This document shows, piece after piece, positions 1 through 5,580 of a stretch of DNA of 5,580 nt. Location of the stretch: positions 1 through 5,580 of the forward strand of contig JANLHA010000029.1 of NCBI GenBank assembly GCA_024653845.1, read 5' to 3'. Within the stretch, counting starts at the first letter, position 1; every line of letters starts with the position of its first letter. A program made the position numbers and the translations under genes. The stretch is from Candidatus Omnitrophota bacterium (GTDB taxonomy: Bacteria > Omnitrophota > Gorgyraeia > Zapsychrales > JANLHA01). The notes under the pieces are model-generated. The model saw nothing but the letters and a program-made list of their open reading frames with translations. It made no database searches and had not been told where the DNA came from.

Positions 1-1
1 A

Positions 2-424
2 ACGATTCCGAGTATTGTTATGCATTATACGTACAACGGAGCGATGACCATTTTGCCTGTTGTGATGCTGATGTTTTCCAACCCAAGCTATTTTGAATAC
101 CAGGTCAATTATTTTCAGATTGATGGTCAGCAAAAAGAAACTCTTTTGCGAAAAACAATTCAACAGCACCCGGATTTTTTTGATGCTTATCATGATTTGG
201 CAGAACTTTACGCGCAAGAAAAAAGGAATCTCGAGGAAGCATTGGATTTGATTAATCGGGGGTTAGAAGTTTATCCTGATCGATATATGTTTTTGAATAC
301 CAAGGCCGAAGTTTTGTATCAGTTAGGCCGCTATGATGAGGCCCAACGAGTGATCCGGGGCCTTCTTGAGCGATATCCTGATGATCCCAACCTTAAAAAG
401 TGGCTGGCGAGGTTGCGGCCTTAA
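2..424 (+). CDS. C-terminal part of a membrane protein with TPR tail (possible CPBP-type protease), 5'-truncated by window edge
   Basis: The frame is open from base 2 and ends at TAA 422-424, giving 140 residues. There is an ATG at base 20, but the frame is open above it and no ribosome site is visible, so the gene almost certainly starts outside the window. The first ~30 residues are hydrophobic (SIVMHYTYNG, then a run rich in I, L, V and M), ending a membrane segment. HYTYN fits the HxxxN motif seen near the C-terminus of CPBP (CAAX/Abi) intramembrane metalloproteases. The earlier glutamate motifs of that family would lie off-window, so this is a guess. The soluble tail holds two TPR-like helix pairs: one around HPDFFDAYHDLAELYAQ to LEVYPD, and one around AEVLYQLGRYDEAQRVI to RYPDD. 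TPRs usually bind proteins. Before the IS inserted, the stop lay about 80 bp upstream of the large secreted-protein gene. The TPR call is firm; the protease call is weak. Confidence 0.75.
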   Translation, partial: TIPSIVMHYTYNGAMTILPVVMLMFSNPSYFEYQVNYFQIDGQQKETLLRKTIQQHPDFFDAYHDLAELYAQEKRNLEEALDLINRGLEVYPDRYMFLNTKAEVLYQLGRYDEAQRVIRGLLERYPDDPNLKKWLARLRP

Positions 425-431
425 GTTTCTT

Positions 432-448
432 ATTCTGTTTCCCTTCCG
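432..448 (+). repeat. Left copy of IS target-site duplication
   Basis: ATTCTGTTTCCCTTCC (432-447) recurs exactly at 1850-1865. One more base (G448 against T1866) differs. The copy abuts the left tip of the insertion sequence. A 16-17 bp duplication is longer than the usual 2-10 bp of most IS families but is in the range I recall for part of the IS1202 family (inference). The copy lies 7 bp after the stop codon of the TPR gene. Confidence 0.85.
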
Positions 449-496
449 TGTTGCCGATTTTTCAAAAGTAGACAGTTTTTGATTCAAAAGTGGACA
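449..496 (+). repeat. Left IS end: terminal inverted repeat with two 13-bp motif copies
   Basis: The motif TCAAAAGTAGACA occurs at 462-474 (outer) and, with one change (TCAAAAGTGGACA), at 484-496 (inner), 22 bp apart in the same orientation. Bases 462-479 match the reverse complement of 1819-1836 perfectly over 18 bp. The inner copy belongs to a longer block (476-496) that matches the right end with one mismatch. These are the likely transposase binding sites (inference). The inner copy also contains the transposase stop codon (484-486, read on the minus strand). Confidence 0.85.
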
Positions 497-1746
497 GGTA
501 AAAAGTCGATAATTTTTTGACGAATGACCTTAATGAGTTTGCTGTTATACCAGAATCTAAGTTCGTAGAAGTCAGGGGCAAGGATGTAAACGCGAATGTC
601 GACGGGGTAGCGAGGTTCGACATTGGTGAGCTTGATGTGTAAGTTTTTGATAGTGACCGAGTGGTAGTTGTCAACGAAGCGAGATGTGCGTAAGGCAAAG
701 ATGTCCTTAAGGCTGATAAAAGGCTTAGGAATGGACCAAGAGCGGAATAAAGATTTTCTTGTCTTTAAAGCGGAATTAAATCTACGATTAGGAATTTCCT
801 TGGTGGTTGAGTGGAATTGTTTGTAGTTGTAGCGGTCGCGTTCGTAGTTGAGGATGCGTTGAGCGTGGTTGATGTCTGTGACATTTTCACGGATGCAGGT
901 ACGGATGAGATGATCTTGAAGCCAGCCGTAGGGGCGCTCGATTTTACCCTTAGCCTGAGGAGAGAGGGCGTAGATGGGTTTGATGTTACAGTCTTTGATG
1001 ACCATCTTCCATTGAGGGTCAACGTCGTCGGTAAACTTTTCAAAACTGTAGTGTCTCTGGTCGCGACCTCTGACGTAACGGAAGATGGAATGGCAGTCGG
1101 TGTAGTAGCTCAAAGGAGTGCCGTATTTGACAACGACTGATTGCAAAGCCTGAATATGAGACCAGGAAGATTCTTGTTTAACCAGTTGGGCATAAAGCAA
1201 GAGTCGGCTGTAGTCGTCTAAGGAAGTGATAAGAGTCCATTTAACACCTGAATCGGGAGCCCAAAGGTGGTAAGAGGCGTCATGCTGGATGAGTTCGCCT
1301 GCATGGGTGGTTAAAACCTCTCGGTCATGGGCTTTGGGTTTGCTACGTTTTGGTAAGTAGAATCCATTGGCTTTGGCGTAGTTAATAATTGTTGATACGG
1401 CGGCTGTTTGGCCGTAGTTGTCTTCCAGCTGTCTTTGGACATAGCTGTAGTTGTAGCGGTAGAGTGGAATGTCTTTGTTTTGGATGGCTTTTTTATCTAT
1501 GGTGAGCTCTTTGATGATATTGTTTTGAACTTCCTCGGCTATGCGTTTGGCTTGGCTTGATCGCTTATACTCGACGGAGAATTCTTCTGGATGTTTACGA
1601 TAGGCGGCAAGGATTCGAAAAAATCGAGCCTTTTCAATCGAAAGAATTTGCTCAATGTATTTGCGTTCGATCTCTTTGTTTAGATATTTTTCTAAAAGCT
1701 CTTTAACCTGATCATTCGTAAATCTCTTGTGGATTTGGCTAGCCAT
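484..1746 (-). CDS. DDE/rve-type IS transposase, IS1202/ISNCY-like
   Basis: This 420-residue protein catalyses cut and insertion of its own element through a two-metal RNase H-like (rve integrase) core. Residues ~1-60 are basic and helical (RFTNDQVKELLEKYL, then KARFFRIL), the likely helix-turn-helix DNA-binding region. The catalytic triad appears to be D156 (in HDASYH), D217 (in YYTDCHSIF) and E270 (in SPQAKGKIERPYG), with 60 and 52 residues between them. The DCHSIF and SPQAKGKIER segments resemble the IS1202 group of ISNCY, where the D-to-E gap is longer than the 35 residues of IS3/IS481. The C-terminal ~100 residues form a small beta-rich tail typical of such enzymes. The start ATG (1744-1746) has a good ribosome site nine bases upstream. 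The gene is intact, without frameshift, and fills nearly the whole element. Its last codons lie inside the inner terminal repeat. It converges on the TPR gene, 59 bp apart. Confidence 0.92.
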   Translation of the reverse strand: MASQIHKRFTNDQVKELLEKYLNKEIERKYIEQILSIEKARFFRILAAYRKHPEEFSVEYKRSSQAKRIAEEVQNNIIKELTIDKKAIQNKDIPLYRYNYSYVQRQLEDNYGQTAAVSTIINYAKANGFYLPKRSKPKAHDREVLTTHAGELIQHDASYHLWAPDSGVKWTLITSLDDYSRLLLYAQLVKQESSWSHIQALQSVVVKYGTPLSYYTDCHSIFRYVRGRDQRHYSFEKFTDDVDPQWKMVIKDCNIKPIYALSPQAKGKIERPYGWLQDHLIRTCIRENVTDINHAQRILNYERDRYNYKQFHSTTKEIPNRRFNSALKTRKSLFRSWSIPKPFISLKDIFALRTSRFVDNYHSVTIKNLHIKLTNVEPRYPVDIRVYILAPDFYELRFWYNSKLIKVIRQKIIDFLPVHF

Positions 1747-1755
1747 AGCGGGAAG

Positions 1756-1761
1756 TCTCCT
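1756..1761 (-). promoter_or_regulatory. Ribosome binding site of the transposase
   Basis: Read on the minus strand, AGGAGA lies nine bases before the ATG at 1746-1744. This is a near-consensus Shine-Dalgarno and fixes the start. No convincing -35/-10 pair was found between it and the right IS tip. Confidence 0.75.
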
Positions 1762-1790
1762 TTTTCTTCCAAGTATGGCTTACTTTTAGG

Positions 1791-1849
1791 TGTCTACTTT
1801 TGAATCAAAAATTCGCTTAAAACTGTCTACTTTTGATTCGTAAATGACA
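1791..1849 (-). repeat. Right IS end: terminal inverted repeat with two 13-bp motif copies
   Basis: On the minus strand TCAAAAGTAGACA occurs twice: the outer copy is 1836-1824 and the inner copy 1803-1791, exactly 33 bp apart. The outer copy extends into the 18-bp perfect match with the left end. The inner copy extends into a 21-bp match (1791-1811) with one mismatch. Compared with the left end, 11 bp more separate the two copies here. The tip ACA at 1847-1849 mirrors TGT at 449-451, each 10 bp outside the TCAAAAG motif. Confidence 0.85.
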
Positions 1850-1866
1850 ATTCTGTTTCCCTTCCT
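1850..1866 (+). repeat. Right copy of IS target-site duplication
   Basis: ATTCTGTTTCCCTTCC at 1850-1865 repeats the left copy exactly. T1866 corresponds to G448. The copy starts immediately after the right IS tip and ends at the first base of the -35 box of the large gene, so it marks the uninterrupted pre-insertion sequence. Confidence 0.85.
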
Positions 1867-1894
1867 TGTTAATCATAGAAAATAATATTATACT
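1866..1894 (+). promoter_or_regulatory. Sigma70-type promoter of the large secreted-protein gene
   Basis: TTGTTA (1866-1871, 4 of 6 matches to the -35 consensus) and TATACT (1889-1894, 5 of 6 to the -10) are separated by the ideal 17 bp. The spacer is AT-rich. Transcription would begin near 1901, leaving a leader of about 20 bases before ATG 1922, with no obvious Shine-Dalgarno in it. The box begins right at the IS target copy, so IS sequence now lies just upstream of the position where activator or UP-element contacts would occur. The call is from sequence only. Confidence 0.6.
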
Positions 1895-1921
1895 TTCACC
1901 AAATTCATCACCTACAAAGTC

Positions 1922-4900
1922 ATGATCATTCGTATTTTCTTAATTCTAAGTCTTATTTTTTCATCCCTGGCCCCTTTGCTTCCCGAGGTGCAGGCGCAGG
2001 GATTTCCTCTGCCTACAACAGAAAGGACGCCCCCTGTCGCTAAGGCCCCTTTTATGGCTCCTATTCTGCAGGGGATTGTGATCCACCCCAAAAATCCTCT
2101 TAATTTTGATTTCATTGTGAATAAAGGAAGCACTCATCTTTCGGATCAAGCTTTGCAAGAAAAAGCTCAAGGCTTGATCAAATATTTCTTGGCTGGCCTC
2201 ACCTTGCCTGAAGAAGACCTTTGGGTCAACCTTTCTCCAGCAGAAAAGAACCGCATTCTACCGCAGACGTTGGGTCAGACCGAGATGGGAAAGGGGTTGT
2301 TGTCTCAAGATTACTTGCTCAAGCAATTGACCGCATCATTGATGTATCCCGAAGGAGAGATAGGAAAGAAGTTTTGGCAAGAAATTTATCGACGAGCGCA
2401 GGAAAAATTTGGCACGACCCATATTCCGGTCAATACGCTCCAGCGGGTTTGGATTGTTCCTGACGTGGCGCGAATTTTTGAGAATAAAGATCGGGCAGTC
2501 ATCGTTAAGAGTCGACTCAAAGTGATGTTGGAAGAAGATTTGACAATGGCAGGTGACGGGAAGGAGGGCTCCCGACCGACTATAGGAGGGCGAGATACCG
2601 CAGCGGCAGGACCCGCCATTTTTGAATCCTCTCAGGTCATTCGCGAAATCATTGTGCCGGAAATTGAACGTGAAGTTAATGAAGGTGAGCAATTTGTGTT
2701 ATTGCGCCAAATTTATCATTCGGTGATTTTGGCGACATGGTTTAAAAAGAATTTGAAGAAAAGTTTGCTGGGCGAAACCTACGTCGACAAAGCCAAAGTT
2801 AAGGGTGTTGAGACCGATGACCCAGAAATGAAAGAGAAAATTTACCAGCAGTATTTGGATGCGTTCAAGAAGGGTGCGTACAACTACATCCGTGAAGAAG
2901 TGGATCCGTCGAGTGGCCAAATGATTCCACGAAAGTATTTTTCTGGAGGGACGGATTTGAAAGTCACGGTTGATAGTGGCGCAACCGCAGGTGAGGCCGA
3001 AGAAATTTTGCGCGACCCCGATGGATTTGTACAGGCAGAGTCTCGTTTTAAAACGGCATGGTGGAACTCCGAGACAGAAGTGGATCAAAATTTCTTAAGG
3101 CATGCATGGCCTCCATCCAAGACGCGCTGGATTAGCGCAGAGAAAATTGAAGCCGAAGAACTCGATAGTGAATCCAGCGCCGTCAGTCTGGTTTATTCTT
3201 TTCTTGAGAATCTAAATGTTTTAGGGGCGGCAGAGGCGCGGCGGATTTTTGAACAATTGCTTTTGGGCCGACTGGAAGGCCGTGCCAGTAGTGGTTCTCC
3301 TCAAATCAACCGCATTATTGTCCGTGAATACGATGGTGAGATTCCGGTCAAAGGCCATGCGTCTGATCGAGGGATTCATATTTTTGTTGATGCCCGTCCT
3401 GGCAAGCCTAAGCTCTCTGCCCGTCAAGAGGCAGGAATTCTCCTTCATGAGCTTGTGGCTTTCTTGGGAGGGAATCATGCACATGCCTTATCCGTTGAGA
3501 CGGTTTTTCGCCAATGGGTGGCATTGAAGAGAGATGATCAATTATCCGTCAGGCAATTGGTTCAGCCTCTTTCACCCAATTTGATTGATGCGTTTCAAAG
3601 AATCCGTCGGCGAATTGAGAGCGCTGGCAATACTCGCCCACCAGATCTTCTCACGATTTTGAGTCGTGAACGCCAGGGTAAACGGGATTATGCGCAAGAT
3701 GGTCGCGCCTCTCCTCTCATCGGAGATTGGCAGGAATTTCTGGAAGTACGACTTGCCGCAGCAGAGACCCATGCTCAAGCGGCTCATAGAGCTTCGCCGC
3801 AAGTTCCCATTCCTTGGTTGGCCTGGAAAAATTTGGAAGAAGATTTGGTATGTCTTATTGAGCCTAAGAACTTTTCGCTAGGGCCCGACGGTAATATTGT
3901 ACTTCCTTCACCATCTCGACATATCCCATCGCATCCCGGCGATTCAGCGGATTATCGCGCTATTATACAATCACTCAATGCTCTTTGGCAGCAGCGAGGA
4001 TGGGGAAGCATTTATCCTTATCTGGCAATGACAGACGATCGATTCATGGAGGTAAATCTTTCTCGAGCCGCTCAGGGACGCGTGCTGGGTTTGATTCAGG
4101 GAAGATCTTATCAGGAACGCGCAGCTTTTCTTATAAGCAGAGGAATGCGCATCATGATGCATTTGCATCGTGTAGGGATTCATCCCGAGGAAAATTATGA
4201 GGAACAGGATGTCTATTTTATTGATCAAGAAGACTTATCGAATATTATTCATGAATTGATTCCATTGATTTTGGAATGGCGGGAAAATTTGCCAGACGAA
4301 TGGACGCAGGCAGCTTTTCCTGGCCTTCTGGAAGCGGAGGGACTTACCCAGGGAGACTTAATGCTCTGGTTTCTTGTGGTCATACTGCAGCCAATGGTCC
4401 ATAACGAAACAATCACAAATCTTGTCCCAGGCAATTTTAAAGTTTTGATGGGGCAATTTAGAGAAAAATTCCAACGACAACAACCCGTCGATGCGCCCAG
4501 CGTTCCTATTGATGCACCCGAAGATCTTATTGCTTATTTTATTGATCAAATGTTGCAGAACCTTCGTGCTCAGGATGGAGCTCCGATCAGTGATCAATCC
4601 GTGGTGAATCTTTTGAATGAAGCTTTTGGAGTCTTAAACAAGCCCGCTGTGAAAAATACTTTGCGCTTCCCGGGTAACGTTTTTAGTGAAGAGTATACCT
4701 ATTCATCAACGGTGACGACTGTTTTAGAAGCCATCTCTCGACCCGTTGGAGTCGAACCTCTTCTGATTCCCGTGTTAAACGCCGAAGTGATTTTGCCGTA
4801 TGTTGAAGCCGTCCGGCGGGATGAAATTAACGCGCTTCTTTTTGCCGAAGCTGTAGGGAAGGCGCCGAGAGCAAAGTATTTAACGGATCCAGAAGAAATC

Positions 4901-5580
4901 CAGCTTGGGCTTTATGCCGCAACCTTCCGTCACCCTCGGCTCGTCGGGCGATTCGGTGCTGTGGCGGAGAGGATTGAAAGCACGATTAATCCTCGACCCC
5001 GTGATGACGACGAAGCGATGTTGGTGGAGGCAGGAGGAGCTCCGAGCCGTTCGTTAGTGGGAATGCTCGATTTGTCAGAGACGAGTATTGAGGAGTTGCA
5101 GATGGCGACGGAAGTTCTAGAAGGGATTGCGGGATTTGTCCGTGAGTTAAAGCAACATACAGCTGAACAAATGCCTGTAGGATTAGGAGAAGATTTCCAA
5201 AAATTGAGAGGTCAAGGAATTGTCTCTGCCCAAATGTTGCAGCAATCCTCTTTGGTGGCGGAATGGTTGGACAAGGCGGAAACGGAGGGTCAAGAAGTTG
5301 AATTGCAGGACAATTTCTGGAGCCTCTATGAGGCCATGTCGGATGAGAATGAAAAGGTGAGACGGGAAGCAACTCGACGGTGGACGGATAAGTTGCGAGG
5401 GGCTTCTGCTGAAAGCTTCGATCTTTTACAAAGATTTGAAAGACATTTAAGGACAGGGCTATCAGGAGAAGAGTGGCTAAAATCTCGCGCGGCCCGAGCG
5501 ATTGCGATCATGATTGATCAAAATCGAGTCACTCGGCAGATGATCGAGATTCTCGAGATTAGAAAGGCTGTGGATGTTCT
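1922..5580 (+). CDS. Very large secreted protein of unknown function, Omnitrophota-type, 3'-truncated by window edge
   Basis: One frame is open without a stop from ATG 1922 to base 5580 (1219 codons plus two bases). ATG 1922 is the first start after an in-frame TAA at 1883. Residues 1-25 are a Sec signal peptide: R4, a hydrophobic core, and likely cleavage after VQA (residue 25), so the protein is exported. Residues ~100-206 (LWVNLSP, GQTEMG, IPVNTLQRVWIVP) and ~240-343 (IREIIVPEIEREVNEG to IPRKYFSGG) recall conserved blocks of long uncharacterised Omnitrophota proteins. A Gly/Ala-rich linker separates them. AWWNSETEVDQNFLRHAWPP follows at ~379. Residues ~461-519 look like a peptidase-type core with HELVAFLGGNH (509-519), a metzincin-like motif whose second His is Ala513. 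The rest is mainly acidic alpha-helix. Residues ~1140-1160 (SDENEKVRREATRRW) look HEAT-like. A hydrophobic patch at ~814-825 is too short to be a convincing membrane span. No enzymatic role can be assigned. The gene itself is near certain; the family link is from memory. Confidence 0.9.
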   Translation, partial: MIIRIFLILSLIFSSLAPLLPEVQAQGFPLPTTERTPPVAKAPFMAPILQGIVIHPKNPLNFDFIVNKGSTHLSDQALQEKAQGLIKYFLAGLTLPEEDLWVNLSPAEKNRILPQTLGQTEMGKGLLSQDYLLKQLTASLMYPEGEIGKKFWQEIYRRAQEKFGTTHIPVNTLQRVWIVPDVARIFENKDRAVIVKSRLKVMLEEDLTMAGDGKEGSRPTIGGRDTAAAGPAIFESSQVIREIIVPEIEREVNEGEQFVLLRQIYHSVILATWFKKNLKKSLLGETYVDKAKVKGVETDDPEMKEKIYQQYLDAFKKGAYNYIREEVDPSSGQMIPRKYFSGGTDLKVTVDSGATAGEAEEILRDPDGFVQAESRFKTAWWNSETEVDQNFLRHAWPPSKTRWISAEKIEAEELDSESSAVSLVYSFLENLNVLGAAEARRIFEQLLLGRLEGRASSGSPQINRIIVREYDGEIPVKGHASDRGIHIFVDARPGKPKLSARQEAGILLHELVAFLGGNHAHALSVETVFRQWVALKRDDQLSVRQLVQPLSPNLIDAFQRIRRRIESAGNTRPPDLLTILSRERQGKRDYAQDGRASPLIGDWQEFLEVRLAAAETHAQAAHRASPQVPIPWLAWKNLEEDLVCLIEPKNFSLGPDGNIVLPSPSRHIPSHPGDSADYRAIIQSLNALWQQRGWGSIYPYLAMTDDRFMEVNLSRAAQGRVLGLIQGRSYQERAAFLISRGMRIMMHLHRVGIHPEENYEEQDVYFIDQEDLSNIIHELIPLILEWRENLPDEWTQAAFPGLLEAEGLTQGDLMLWFLVVILQPMVHNETITNLVPGNFKVLMGQFREKFQRQQPVDAPSVPIDAPEDLIAYFIDQMLQNLRAQDGAPISDQSVVNLLNEAFGVLNKPAVKNTLRFPGNVFSEEYTYSSTVTTVLEAISRPVGVEPLLIPVLNAEVILPYVEAVRRDEINALLFAEAVGKAPRAKYLTDPEEIQLGLYAATFRHPRLVGRFGAVAERIESTINPRPRDDDEAMLVEAGGAPSRSLVGMLDLSETSIEELQMATEVLEGIAGFVRELKQHTAEQMPVGLGEDFQKLRGQGIVSAQMLQQSSLVAEWLDKAETEGQEVELQDNFWSLYEAMSDENEKVRREATRRWTDKLRGASAESFDLLQRFERHLRTGLSGEEWLKSRAARAIAIMIDQNRVTRQMIEILEIRKAVDV

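Larger units (their letters stand above)
449..1849 (-). mobile_element. Complete insertion sequence, ~1.4 kb, IS1202/ISNCY-like
   Basis: The element is 1401 bp if it runs from TGT (449-451) to ACA (1847-1849). Support comes from three sources: a flanking 16-17 bp direct repeat, an 18-bp perfect inverted repeat set 13 bp inside each tip (462-479 against 1819-1836), and a single uninterrupted transposase gene filling the interior on the minus strand. No passenger gene is present. The left boundary could be 448 rather than 449, depending on whether the duplication is 16 or 17 bp. The 10 bp between TGT and the inverted repeat are not alike at the two ends, so the exact tips are inferred mainly from where the direct repeats stop. 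Family assignment is from the transposase and the long duplication. The intact gene and near-identical target copies suggest a recent insertion that may still be active. Confidence 0.88.

Noticed and set aside
425..483. A rho-independent terminator between the converging TPR and transposase genes
   Set aside because: No GC-rich hairpin followed by a T run is visible on either strand.
462..496. Repeated 13-bp motifs as a CRISPR-like or iteron array
   Set aside because: There are only two copies per end, in opposite orientation at the two ends of a transposase element. They are explained as IS end-binding sites.
811..1140. A 109-codon plus-strand frame inside the transposase gene
   Set aside because: It lies wholly antisense to an intact, recognisable transposase, has no ribosome site, and gives a valine-rich sequence typical of antisense frames.
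1747..1849. A transposase promoter, or an outward promoter, in the right IS end
   Set aside because: Several TTGATT/TTGAAT-like hexamers exist, but none has a reasonable -10 at 16-18 bp on either strand.
1871..1900. A dif/Xer-like recombination site next to the IS (CATAG...TTATA)
   Set aside because: IS1202 relatives have been linked to Xer sites, so this was examined. The half-sites match poorly and the central spacing is about 9 bp rather than 6. The stretch is better explained by the AT-rich -10 region.
3249..3527. Plus-strand frames in other phases within the large gene (also 2221-2463, 3666-3881, 3985-4200)
   Set aside because: I read the frame from 1922 continuously through all of these without a stop and with coherent protein sequence, so these are out-of-frame shadows and there is no sign of a frameshift.
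4986..5372. A 128-codon minus-strand frame (also similar ones at 2336-2692 and 2699-3088)
   Set aside because: These are antisense shadows of the large plus-strand gene. They have composition-biased translations (proline- and serine-rich in the first) and no upstream signals.

Overview
The window holds three genes: the tail of a small membrane/TPR protein gene at the left edge, one complete insertion sequence, and the first ~1219 codons of a very large secreted-protein gene that runs off the right edge. The likely host is a member of Candidatus Omnitrophota (formerly OP3). This rests on recognising, from memory, sequence blocks in the large protein (residues about 100-206 and 240-343, with phrases such as LWVNLSP, GQTEMG, IPVNT and IPRKYFSGG) that recur in long uncharacterised proteins of that phylum. 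It was not confirmed by a search.

Layout. Positions 2-424 (+) are the C-terminal ~140 residues of a gene that starts outside the window. They contain a hydrophobic end with an HxxxN motif like that of CPBP-type membrane proteases, then two TPR-like units. Positions 449-1849 are an IS of about 1.4 kb carrying one DDE transposase gene on the minus strand (484-1746), resembling the IS1202/ISNCY group. It is bounded by a 16-17 bp target duplication (432-448 and 1850-1866). Each end carries two copies of a 13-bp motif, spaced 22 bp apart on the left and 33 bp on the right. A good sigma70-type promoter (1866-1894) begins at the last base of the right target copy. It drives the large gene, which starts at ATG 1922 and stays open to base 5580.

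How the parts relate. Removing the IS and one target copy leaves only about 80 bp between the TPR gene and the large gene, so the two were close tandem neighbours before the insertion. The IS entered directly upstream of the -35 box without destroying it. Its transposase reads leftward, converging on the TPR gene and diverging from the large gene.

The large protein has a clear Sec signal peptide, family-conserved N-terminal blocks, a degenerate metzincin-like motif (H509-E510-x2-A513-x2-G516-x2-H519) and a mostly alpha-helical remainder with a possible HEAT-like stretch near residue 1140. Its function is unknown. It is the most interesting item here, together with the two-site architecture of the IS ends.
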